Assembly: GCA_947630935.1 (NCBI GenBank)
Contig: CANRJL010000042.1
Location: 1-8,673, forward strand
From: an uncultured Bacilli bacterium
GTDB taxonomy: Bacteria > Bacillota_I > Bacilli_A > RF39 > UBA660
Direction: 5' to 3'
Length of the DNA: 8,673 nucleotides
Each line of letters opens with the position of its first letter. Within the stretch, counting starts at the first letter, position 1. The position numbers and the translations under genes were made by a program. Positions 1 through 7,059 of the stretch are shown piece after piece. The notes under the pieces were generated by a model. That model was not told where the DNA came from. It saw only the letters and a program-made list of their open reading frames with translations, and made no database searches.

Positions 1-1452
1 CATAGTTAAACGGTCAATAACATATTTTAATAAAGAATATATATCTTGATTTAACATTTCAATATCAAATGAAGATTCTGTTATTTTTAGGGAACGCTTA
101 GAAATATTATTTTGCTTCTTTATTTCATTAATTCTAACTTTTAAATTATTTTCTAATTCTTTGATAAATGCTAAATTGTTTGTTAAATCTATAATAATTG
201 GGGCAATTAATTTTTCAATAAGCTCTTCTTTGTCTTCAATATTTGAAACTGCTATATCTTTTTGCTTGCAAAGTTTTATTAATTCTTCTTGCGAATAGTT
301 AGCATATTTTTGATACATTTCTTTAGTATTTCCGCGAACAGCTAAAGCTCGACCTAGTTGTTCGAAATAGACAATGTCTGAAGTAGTATTTCGACCCATA
401 AGTACGCCATCTATATTAGGAGCATGAATTCCTTCATTATATTGGTTAATAGCAAACATTACGCGTAATTTATTGGTTACTTTATTACCTTTTAAATCTA
501 CATCATTATAAAAAGCTTCACGATTTTTCCGACCATTTTTATACATTTTACTGGTTGAAGTATAAAAGACTATATTTTCTTCAGGGACAAGTTCTAAAAA
601 CCATTTTTTAGCTTCTTGTTTAATAGTTTCAATATTATTGATATTGTCTTTTTGTAATGGTGGGCAAAAATAAATATATTTACCATTTGGTTTAATATTT
701 TTTTTAATAACATCTACTATATTAGGTGCTTCATGAATTCTTTTTTTGATATCATTTAAAATTTTAGAACATTCTTGATAATCTTTATTTTTAATATTTT
801 TTTTAGCAAGTTTTTCTTCTAATTGGTCAGTAAATGCTTGAAGATTAATATAAGCACTTTTATATATTGGTTTAGGTAATACACCATCTATCATAGCATC
901 ACATAAATCGTAACGACTTACAATTTTATTAGAAAATAATTCTGAACCTTCCGGACTAGCCATATTTCTTTCATATATAGTACCACGATTTCTGACACTG
1001 TAGGCACTCAAACCTAATATTTTTAAAGATGGATGAGTATTTATTAAAGTATTTATTCTTGCTCCCCATATTGGGGCACCTAAATGATGAAATTCATCTA
1101 ATATTAAAATATCACATTTTAAATTAGCAATTTCGGAAGCATTTAAATTATTAAAACTTTGATAAGTTCTAAACTGAACATTAGCAAAATCTTTTTGCAA
1201 ATTTAAATGCTGATTAGCATTGATGATTTTTTTAATATGTTCTAAAATAGCCATTGATGGCGCGACAAATAATATTTTTTTATCTTTATTTTCATACATT
1301 AATTCAATGGCATTATAAGTTTTACCAGTTCCTGTAGCATGAATTATTCCAACAACGTTTTCTCCACTTAAAAAAGCTTTTTTAATTTTTTGATAACTTT
1401 CAATATTATGTTTATATAAACCAACTATATTATAATTTTGCATATTATCCAT
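1..1452 (-). CDS. DEAD/DEAH-type SF2 helicase, partial (C-terminus off the left edge)
   Basis: An uninterrupted minus-strand frame of 484 codons runs off the left edge, so the C-terminus is missing. Seen: Walker A ATGTGKT (residues 39-45), DEFH Walker B (119-122), a motif III-like GLSAYSVR (147-154), and NEGIHAPNIDG (339-349) followed by EQLGRALA (364-371), a motif VI match. Together these define a complete two-lobed SF2 core of the restriction-subunit/DEAD-DEAH helicase type common in low-GC Gram-positives. Residues about 386-416 resemble a SAP DNA-binding motif; related proteins often continue into helicase-associated repeats, which cannot be checked here. Expected role: ATP-driven DNA or RNA remodelling; the substrate is unknown. 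Start: ATG 1452 has GAGG only 2 nt upstream, while ATG 1443 has the same GAGG at 11 nt and fits the promoter at 1465-1493 better. The outer limit is given. No restriction or methylase partner is visible, so a restriction role is not supported. Confidence 0.85.
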   Translation of the reverse strand, partial: MDNMQNYNIVGLYKHNIESYQKIKKAFLSGENVVGIIHATGTGKTYNAIELMYENKDKKILFVAPSMAILEHIKKIINANQHLNLQKDFANVQFRTYQSFNNLNASEIANLKCDILILDEFHHLGAPIWGARINTLINTHPSLKILGLSAYSVRNRGTIYERNMASPEGSELFSNKIVSRYDLCDAMIDGVLPKPIYKSAYINLQAFTDQLEEKLAKKNIKNKDYQECSKILNDIKKRIHEAPNIVDVIKKNIKPNGKYIYFCPPLQKDNINNIETIKQEAKKWFLELVPEENIVFYTSTSKMYKNGRKNREAFYNDVDLKGNKVTNKLRVMFAINQYNEGIHAPNIDGVLMGRNTTSDIVYFEQLGRALAVRGNTKEMYQKYANYSQEELIKLCKQKDIAVSNIEDKEELIEKLIAPIIIDLTNNLAFIKELENNLKVRINEIKKQNNISKRSLKITESSFDIEMLNQDIYSLLKYVIDRLTM

Positions 1453-1464
1453 AACCTCAATATT

Positions 1465-1493
1465 ATTTTACAATATATGTTCTTTAATTGCAA
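1465..1493 (-). promoter_or_regulatory. Putative sigma-A promoter of the helicase gene
   Basis: On the minus strand, TTGCAA (1493-1488) is followed after exactly 17 bp by TAAAAT (1470-1465), giving 4/6 and 5/6 matches to the -35 and -10 consensus. The expected transcript start near 1458 leaves almost no leader before ATG 1452 and about 15 nt before ATG 1443, which favours the second ATG as the real start. The promoter lies between the CAP gene terminator and the helicase start, so the helicase appears to be transcribed independently. Confidence 0.55.
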
Positions 1494-1504
1494 TTTAACA
1501 TAAT

Positions 1505-1529
1505 AAAAAAAAGTGAATTTCACTTTTTT
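1505..1529 (-). terminator. Rho-independent terminator of the CAP-domain gene
   Basis: A near-perfect palindrome (AAAAAAGTG, loop AATTT, CACTTTTTT) spans 1507-1529 and is followed on the minus strand by an unbroken T run and ATTA. The stop codon of the CAP gene (1530-1528) overlaps the first arm of the stem, so termination follows translation directly. Poly-T is present on both sides, so the hairpin could also stop plus-strand transcription. Confidence 0.75.
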
Positions 1530-2850
1530 AATTTTTCAATAATTTTTTAAAAGTAACTATGCTTCCTAATGTAGCAAGGATGAATAAGGCAATAGTAAGT
1601 GTAATGTTATCACCAGTTGCTGGGTTTGGTTCAGTAACTTGGGAAACTGTATTTTGAACTGGTTGGGAAGTTGTTGGTTTAGTTTGTTCTTCTGTTTTAT
1701 CTTTATTTTGATTATTTTCAGGAGTTAAAACTGTTGAATCATTTTCTTTATTTTCAGTATTTGTTGGCTTATCTTGATTAGTTTCTTCACTTTTTGCAGG
1801 TTCTTTTTGATTAGTTTCTTTAGTTACATCAAAGAAATTTACGGTATATTCTACTTTAGCAGCTGTAGTTGTCGCATCTTTAGCTTTGCTTACTTCATTT
1901 AAGCCTAATATTTCAACTTTATATGATGTATTATCTTTATATTGTAAACCTTCTACTGATGGTTGAACAAATTGTATTTCATCTCCTGCAACATTTAAAG
2001 TATTATCTTTAGCCGTGCAATCATAAGACTTTTTAGTATTTAAATCAGTAACACGAACTGTAATTTTAGAAGCGTCTTGATAGTTTAATTTACTAGTATT
2101 TAAAATAACATTCCAAACTGAAGTTTCATCATTTAAAATATTCGTTGGCATATATCCTGGAACTGGGAAAGCTGCATATGCTAAATCAGAAGTATTTTTG
2201 GTTTCAACAATATGACCCATAGCTGTTGGTGCGACATAACCAAATTGTAATAAAGAATTTTTGGCATCTAATATTGCTCTTCGATGACCAGTTGTATCCC
2301 ATTGTTTAGTTTCTAAATTATATCCTTCATCTAACCAACCAGTAATTGATTCAGTTGGTGTATATCCCCAAGCAATTATATTATGACTAGGAAATTTGGC
2401 AATATCCCATAAAGAATCAGACATTCCTTCAGGACGTTGGCTATCATTTAAAATATGAGCAAAATTTTCTATTTTAATGCGTACAAGCGCGCCAGCTTGT
2501 AAATCTTTTCGATGAGTAGATACTCCAGTTAATGGACTTACTCCTGCTAAATAACGATAGTAATTAGCCATAGCTGTCATTGCTTTATGAGTATCAGCTG
2601 TTAACTCCCCTTCATTATAGACTGGTGTTGTATTTGGCTTTACTTTGTAATAAGTTTCAGTCTTGCCATTTACATAACTTCCTGTTTCTTTTGTTTTATT
2701 ATATTGCTCAATAATTTCTTCTTTTGTTCTGTTTTTATAAACATCCCAATCATTAGCAATATAACTTTCAGCATTGATTTTACTTGCAAATAATGAAACA
2801 CCAATTGCTGATATTAAAATTAATTTTTGCATAATAGTTTGTTTTTTCAT
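1528..2850 (-). CDS. Secreted CAP-domain protein with NPATG cell-wall sorting signal
   Basis: A 440-residue exported surface protein. From the start at 2850: signal peptide (residues 1-27, basic MKK start, hydrophobic core, likely cleavage after INA), CAP/SCP-like domain (about 87-208, with SHNIIAWGYTPTESITGWL and TTGHRRAIL), a beta-rich Ig-like region (about 235-341, ending EYTVNFF), a Thr/Asn/Glu/Lys/Pro spacer (about 343-407), then sorting signal NPATG (409-413), hydrophobic segment and KKLLKN tail. This is a complete sortase substrate, expected to be covalently attached to peptidoglycan. CAP proteins are widespread extracellular proteins whose bacterial functions are mostly unresolved. 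The frame stays open up to 2961, but the ATG at 2850 is preferred: it has AAGG 6 nt upstream, yields a proper signal peptide and lies just after a good promoter; the longer form would run through that promoter and into the divergent sortase gene. The neighbouring class B sortase is the likely anchoring enzyme. Confidence 0.9.
   Translation of the reverse strand: MKKQTIMQKLILISAIGVSLFASKINAESYIANDWDVYKNRTKEEIIEQYNKTKETGSYVNGKTETYYKVKPNTTPVYNEGELTADTHKAMTAMANYYRYLAGVSPLTGVSTHRKDLQAGALVRIKIENFAHILNDSQRPEGMSDSLWDIAKFPSHNIIAWGYTPTESITGWLDEGYNLETKQWDTTGHRRAILDAKNSLLQFGYVAPTAMGHIVETKNTSDLAYAAFPVPGYMPTNILNDETSVWNVILNTSKLNYQDASKITVRVTDLNTKKSYDCTAKDNTLNVAGDEIQFVQPSVEGLQYKDNTSYKVEILGLNEVSKAKDATTTAAKVEYTVNFFDVTKETNQKEPAKSEETNQDKPTNTENKENDSTVLTPENNQNKDKTEEQTKPTTSQPVQNTVSQVTEPNPATGDNITLTIALFILATLGSIVTFKKLLKN
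1774..1820 (-). repeat. 11-residue tandem repeat in the CAP protein spacer
   Basis: The 14-bp string TTGATTAGTTTCTT occurs at 1774-1787 and again at 1807-1820, exactly 33 bp (11 codons) apart. In the protein it encodes two copies of an ETNQ-x-x-P unit in the wall-spanning spacer. It is a short, low-complexity in-frame repeat of a kind that can vary in copy number between strains. Confidence 0.6.
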
Positions 2851-2875
2851 TTTTAACCTTACCTTTCTTGTTATA

Positions 2876-2904
2876 AGAATATCACTACTTATGTTTTTGT
2901 GCAA
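2876..2904 (-). promoter_or_regulatory. Putative promoter of the CAP-domain gene
   Basis: Minus strand: TTGCAC (2904-2899), a 17-bp spacer, then TATTCT (2881-2876) preceded by TGA, an extended -10 (TGn). The predicted transcript starts near 2869, giving a leader of about 19 nt that holds AAGAAAGGTAAGG, the ribosome binding site for the ATG at 2850. Confidence 0.6.
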
Positions 2905-2911
2905 GAAAAAT

Positions 2912-2940
2912 TTGCGAATTTTTAATAAAAATGATAGTAT
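2912..2940 (+). promoter_or_regulatory. Putative promoter of the sortase gene
   Basis: Plus strand: TTGCGA (2912-2917), a 17-bp spacer, then TAGTAT (2935-2940) preceded by TGA (extended -10). The predicted transcript starts near 2947, downstream of the first in-frame ATG (2945), which supports the ATG at 2960 as the real start. Its -35 box is 7 bp from that of the divergent CAP gene promoter. Confidence 0.5.
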
Positions 2941-2959
2941 ATAAATGAGAGTGGTTTTC

Positions 2960-3796
2960 ATGGAAAATACAAGAAAAAAAACTAAAAAAAAATATAAATT
3001 AAAGAAAATAAATTTTTTATTTGTTCTACTTTTTCTCGCTTTTATATTAAGTTTTGGATATTTTGGTTATCAAATTATTGAATGGTTTAAAGATAATAAC
3101 AATAGTCAAAAAATTATGATTGATATTGAACAAAAAGTTGTTATTAAAGAAGAAGAATCACATGTAGAAGCTGTTCAAAATGAAGAATTGATTAATAAAG
3201 ATGACCCTTATTGGGACTTTATTAAATTAAATTTAGTAGATGTTGATTTAAAAAATTTAATTGCTTTAAATTCTGAAACGATTGGTTGGTTAAAGGTTTT
3301 AGGCACGAATATAAATTATCCTTTTGTCCAAGCAACAGATAATCAATTTTATTTAACTCATGATTTTTATCGGCAATCAAATAAAGGTGGTTGGGTGTTC
3401 TTAGATTATCGCAATGCTAAAAATTTACAAAATAAAAATTCAATTATTTATGCGCATGGCCGAGCAAATAATACAATGTTTGGCAGTTTAAAAAATATTT
3501 TAAAAAATGACTGGTTAAATAATACTGAAAATCATGTCGTAAATATTTCGACTGATAATAAAAATAGTTTATGGCAAGTTTTTAGTGTCTATAAGATTTT
3601 AAATACAAATGATTATATTCAAACTGATTTTAAAAATGATACTGAATTTTTAGATTTTGCTAATATGTTATTAAAGCGTAGTATTAAAGATTTTAAAACT
3701 ACTATTCAAAAAACAGACCAAATTTTAACTTTATCTACTTGTTATAATGATAATGAAAAAGTTGTTTTACATGCCAAATTAATTAAACAAAGTTAA
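2960..3796 (+). CDS. Class B sortase, lysine at the catalytic arginine position
   Basis: A 278-residue membrane-anchored transpeptidase: Lys-rich cytoplasmic N-terminus, one membrane segment (about 17-39), a charged linker, then the catalytic domain. Class B features: NSETIGWLKVLGTNINYPFVQ, YLTHDF, FLDYRN, the catalytic His in YAHG (H166) with MFGSLKN after it, and TLSTC with the catalytic Cys (C261). In the family the last motif reads as Arg followed by a hydrophobic strand (R-hydrophobic-V-V-x-A-K); here it is EKVVLHAKLI, so Lys267 stands where the catalytic Arg is expected. The start at 2960 is chosen over 2945 because 2945 has no ribosome binding site and precedes the predicted transcript start, while 2960 has AGTGG 5 nt upstream. 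Class B sortases cut NPxT-type signals, matching NPATG in the divergent CAP protein. The stop codon overlaps that of miaA by 4 bp, tail to tail. Confidence 0.92.
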   Translation: MENTRKKTKKKYKLKKINFLFVLLFLAFILSFGYFGYQIIEWFKDNNNSQKIMIDIEQKVVIKEEESHVEAVQNEELINKDDPYWDFIKLNLVDVDLKNLIALNSETIGWLKVLGTNINYPFVQATDNQFYLTHDFYRQSNKGGWVFLDYRNAKNLQNKNSIIYAHGRANNTMFGSLKNILKNDWLNNTENHVVNISTDNKNSLWQVFSVYKILNTNDYIQTDFKNDTEFLDFANMLLKRSIKDFKTTIQKTDQILTLSTCYNDNEKVVLHAKLIKQS

Positions 3797-4668
3797 TTTT
3801 GAGTATTTTCTAAAATATAATTAACGACATTATTGATAGTTACTGAAAAATCTTGATAATTTGTAGTAAACCAATGGACTGGTAATTGATGTTTAAAAAA
3901 AGTATATTGTCTTTTGGCATAGTTGCGGGAATTTTGCTTTATTTGGTCAATACTTTCTTTGAAGGTTTGTTTATTATCAAAAAAAGCATATAATTCTTTA
4001 TAACCAATCGCACTTTGCAAAACTTGAGAATTTAAGTTTTGCAAATAAAATGCTTTTACTTCATCAACTAAAGCAATTAGCATATTATCAACTCTTTTAT
4101 CTATTTTAGCATATAATGTCTTAGAATCAGTTTCTAAACCAATAAACAAAACATCATCATAATAAGGTTTGGCTGGAGTTTGGTCTAAAGAAATATTTTT
4201 GACTATTTTATTATAAGCTCGTAGTAATCTTTGCCGGTTATTTATATCAATTGTTATATGAGGACTAACCTTTTTGATTTTTTGATATAAAATCTCATTA
4301 GAATACTGATAATCTTTGTCTTTTGCTTCTTCACTAAATTGATAATCATATAAAGCAGATTTAATATATAAACCTGAGCCTCCAACTAAAATAGGTATTT
4401 TGCCTTTCTTTTTAATTTCGGCTATTTTTTGCCGACAATCTTTTTGATAATGATAGATAGTATATTCTTCATCTACTTCTTTAATATCTAATAAATGATG
4501 TTTAATATTTTCTTTTTCAGCTTCCGTTACTTTAGCACTGCCAACATCTAAACCTTTATAGATTTGAACAGAATCAGCATTAATTATTTCACCATTAAAA
4601 ATTTTAGCTAAAGCAATACTTAATTTAGTTTTACCAACTGCTGTTGGCCCGACAATACATAAAATCAT
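3793..4668 (-). CDS. miaA: tRNA dimethylallyltransferase MiaA
   Basis: Cytoplasmic enzyme that transfers a dimethylallyl group from dimethylallyl diphosphate to N6 of adenosine 37 in tRNAs reading codons that begin with U (i6A37), improving codon-anticodon pairing. Seen: P-loop GPTAVGKT (7-14), NADSVQIYKGLDVGSAK (30-46; family DSxQxYxGxDxGTAK), HHLLDI (57-62), GGSGLYI (96-102), AIGYKEL, and SRNYAKRQYTFFKHQ near the C-terminus (family TRxYAKRQxTWF). At 291 residues it is slightly shorter than most MiaA proteins (about 300-315), with no sign of truncation. The start ATG overlaps the stop of the upstream gene (ATGA), implying translational coupling. Last gene of the operon; no hairpin terminator is seen after its stop, which overlaps the stop of the convergent sortase gene. 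Confidence 0.96.
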   Translation of the reverse strand: MILCIVGPTAVGKTKLSIALAKIFNGEIINADSVQIYKGLDVGSAKVTEAEKENIKHHLLDIKEVDEEYTIYHYQKDCRQKIAEIKKKGKIPILVGGSGLYIKSALYDYQFSEEAKDKDYQYSNEILYQKIKKVSPHITIDINNRQRLLRAYNKIVKNISLDQTPAKPYYDDVLFIGLETDSKTLYAKIDKRVDNMLIALVDEVKAFYLQNLNSQVLQSAIGYKELYAFFDNKQTFKESIDQIKQNSRNYAKRQYTFFKHQLPVHWFTTNYQDFSVTINNVVNYILENTQN

Positions 4669-5288
4669 AGTAATCTTTCCCTTACTTTTTGTGATACTTG
4701 ATTATAATGTTGCCAAAATGATTCTAAAGATTCTTTTTCTTCCAAAACTTTAATTTGTTCATTTTGATACATGATACTATATTCTTCATCATTCATTCGG
4801 TATTTTTTAGAATATGGCTCGCCATTATAATAGTATTCTTCTAATAATAAAGTATTATTTTTATAAGCTGTTTTTATTTCTTTAAAAACAATTAAAGGTA
4901 TTTCTAATTTATTGGTTGGAATTACTTTTTTATCTAGTATAGCAATATTATTAGGTTTAAAATCTATTTCAATAGCAATAACTTCATTTAAAAAATATTG
5001 AATTGTTTTTAAATTATCTAAATTATTATAATATAATATTTTAATTTTGGTAATATCTTTGTCTTTTTTAGTAACATTTAACTGACTAATTAAAGTGTCT
5101 TTATCATAGTATATTTGGTATATTGTTTCATCTTGCCAAACTTTTTTGATTAGATAACATAACTTTAAGTTCTCATTATTATGTAAAATATGCAAATAAT
5201 ATTCATAAAGATAATTAATATCAGTTTTAGTAAGTGGAATTAATTTTTCTATCTCTAGAATATATTTTTGAAATGAAATATGGTTCAT
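4665..5288 (-). CDS. Unrecognised tyrosine-rich protein between mutL and miaA
   Basis: A 207-residue protein I do not recognise. It has no signal peptide, membrane segment or known catalytic motif, so it is probably cytoplasmic. Composition is striking: 21 tyrosines (about 10%), with Ile, Lys, Glu and Asn abundant. The N-terminal third looks helical; the C-terminal third (about 148-180) has a YYYNGEPYSKKY stretch and alternating hydrophobic residues suggestive of beta strands, faintly like a YxNG repeat. The gene is real: GAAGG lies 8 nt before ATG 5288, it sits 21 bp after mutL and overlaps miaA by 4 bp (ATGA), and codon use matches its neighbours. Its place in the operon suggests a housekeeping or expression-linked role, but no function can be assigned. 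Confidence 0.85.
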   Translation of the reverse strand: MNHISFQKYILEIEKLIPLTKTDINYLYEYYLHILHNNENLKLCYLIKKVWQDETIYQIYYDKDTLISQLNVTKKDKDITKIKILYYNNLDNLKTIQYFLNEVIAIEIDFKPNNIAILDKKVIPTNKLEIPLIVFKEIKTAYKNNTLLLEEYYYNGEPYSKKYRMNDEEYSIMYQNEQIKVLEEKESLESFWQHYNQVSQKVRERLL

Positions 5289-5309
5289 TTTAAAGGCCTT
5301 CTTTCTTTT

Positions 5310-7058
5310 TTAATTCATTACCCTTTTAAACATTCTTTCTAAATCATAATTGCTAAATTTAATAATTGTTGGTCGACCATGAGGGCAATTATATGGGTTA
5401 TCACAAGCACATAATTCTTTTAATAATTCTTCCATAGCTTCTTTGGAAATATGCATGTTAGCTTTAATAGACATTTTACATGCTAGAGTTATGGCAATAC
5501 TTTCATTAAATTTTACTGGGTCAATACTTTTAACTCCACTAGTTATTAAATCTATAATTTTTTCAATGCTTTCTTTTTCGTAACCATTTCTAAGCCATGT
5601 AGGATGTCCTTTAAAAATATATGTATTAATTCCAAATTCTTCCATATCAAAGCCTAATTCTTTTAATTTATTTTCTTCTTGTTTTACTTGAGCTTTTTCA
5701 GCACTTGATAGTTCAATAGTAATGGGAATTAATAATGAGGTTGTCTGAACTTCTTTGGCTTTTAAGGCTTTCATATTTTTTTCATAATTAATTCTTTCCT
5801 GAGCAGCATGTTGGTCAATAATATAAACACCATCTTCATTTTCTGCGATTATATAAGTACCATGGGCTAACCCAACCGGATATAAAACTAATTCTTTCAT
5901 TTCTTTATTATAAATGATATTAGTATTTTTCGGTTCTTCTTTAAAATTAAACTCTGTTTGAACACTATTGTCTTCAGGGTTATATGTTTCTTGTTGCTCG
6001 GCAATAATGTTATCAATAACTTCTGTTTTTTCTTGGGAAGCAAAAGGCGTCCTTAAATAAGCATCTGGAATTAATAAATTTTTGTATAAGGCATCTTTTA
6101 TAGTAGTGACAAGCAAATTATATAAGACATTCATTTTACCTATTTTTATATCTTGTTTAGTAGGATGAATATTAACATCAATTAATGTTGGGTCAGTATT
6201 TATTTTTAAAATAACAATAGGATATTTAATATCAGGCTTATAAGTATAATAAGCTTCATTAATGGCCCGATTTAAATCATTATTTTTTACAACACGGTCA
6301 TTAACTATTGTAATCATATGATTTCTATTGCTTTTTAATATTTCAGGTTTACAAATATAACCATATATATCAAAATCATCATTGCTATTTTTGATTTCAA
6401 GCATTTTGGAAGATATAGTTACCCCATAGATTTCATGAATGGTTTTTAATAAATTATTTGTACCACTAGTTTGTATAATTTTATGATTATCATTTTCTAA
6501 AGTAAAGGCTATGTTTGGATAAGCTAGAGCTAAACGTTCAGTATAAGCTATACAATTTGCTAATTCACTTTGCTCACTTTTTAAATATTTTAAACGAGCT
6601 GGTGTATTATAAAATAAATTGGTGATAGTGATAGTAGTTCCTTTTTGAGCATCAGCTTTAGTATGTTCCTTAATTTTACCACCTTCGATAATAATTTTTG
6701 TGCCAACATTATTGGCACATGTTTTTAATTTAGTTTTACTAATGCTAGCAATTGAAGGCAATGCTTCACCACGAAAACCTAAAGAATTAATAAAAAATAA
6801 GTCATCTTCTTTATAAAGCTTACTAGTTGCATGTCTTTGAAAAGCTAAAACAGCATCATCTTCACTCATCCCGTCACCATCATCGCTGACTCTTATTTCT
6901 TTTTTACCACCTTCTAATAAACTGATATTGATATTTTTAGCATGCGCATCTATACTATTTTCACATAATTCTTTAACAATTGAGGCACATTTTTCAACGA
7001 CTTCACCAGCCGCAATTTTATTAGCTAAGATTTCACTCATTACTTTAATTTTGCCCAT
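5310..7058 (-). CDS. mutL: DNA mismatch repair protein MutL (endonuclease type)
   Basis: Links MutS mismatch recognition to strand removal. N-terminal GHKL ATPase: KELCENSIDAHA (29-40; Glu30 and Asn34 as catalytic and Mg-binding residues), DDGDGM (59-64), ATSK (77-80), GFRGEAL (94-100) and NTPAR (151-155). The C-terminal domain has the nicking endonuclease motif DQHAAQERINYE (415-426, i.e. DQHA-x2-E-x4-E), ACK (526-528) and CPHGRPT (558-564), which together form the metal site. It should therefore be a nicking MutL of the methyl-independent type, as in Bacillus, not the E. coli type that needs MutH. Length 582 is normal to slightly short; the interdomain linker is brief. AAGGAGG lies 7 nt before the start, and one base separates the start from the upstream yqeH stop. 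mutS is not in this window. Confidence 0.97.
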   Translation of the reverse strand: MGKIKVMSEILANKIAAGEVVEKCASIVKELCENSIDAHAKNINISLLEGGKKEIRVSDDGDGMSEDDAVLAFQRHATSKLYKEDDLFFINSLGFRGEALPSIASISKTKLKTCANNVGTKIIIEGGKIKEHTKADAQKGTTITITNLFYNTPARLKYLKSEQSELANCIAYTERLALAYPNIAFTLENDNHKIIQTSGTNNLLKTIHEIYGVTISSKMLEIKNSNDDFDIYGYICKPEILKSNRNHMITIVNDRVVKNNDLNRAINEAYYTYKPDIKYPIVILKINTDPTLIDVNIHPTKQDIKIGKMNVLYNLLVTTIKDALYKNLLIPDAYLRTPFASQEKTEVIDNIIAEQQETYNPEDNSVQTEFNFKEEPKNTNIIYNKEMKELVLYPVGLAHGTYIIAENEDGVYIIDQHAAQERINYEKNMKALKAKEVQTTSLLIPITIELSSAEKAQVKQEENKLKELGFDMEEFGINTYIFKGHPTWLRNGYEKESIEKIIDLITSGVKSIDPVKFNESIAITLACKMSIKANMHISKEAMEELLKELCACDNPYNCPHGRPTIIKFSNYDLERMFKRVMN

Positions 7059-7059
7059 A

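Noticed and set aside
1..1452. Type I or III restriction enzyme subunit
   Set aside because: The helicase core resembles such subunits, but no methylase or specificity gene is visible in the window and the C-terminus is missing, so only the helicase family is called.
2945..2959. Sortase start at the first ATG, 2945
   Set aside because: No ribosome binding site precedes it and it lies upstream of the predicted transcript start; the ATG at 2960 has AGTGG at a suitable distance.
2851..2961. Longer form of the CAP-domain protein starting at 2961
   Set aside because: The extra 37 residues precede a proper signal peptide, run through the predicted CAP promoter and overlap the divergent sortase start; the ATG at 2850 has its own ribosome binding site.
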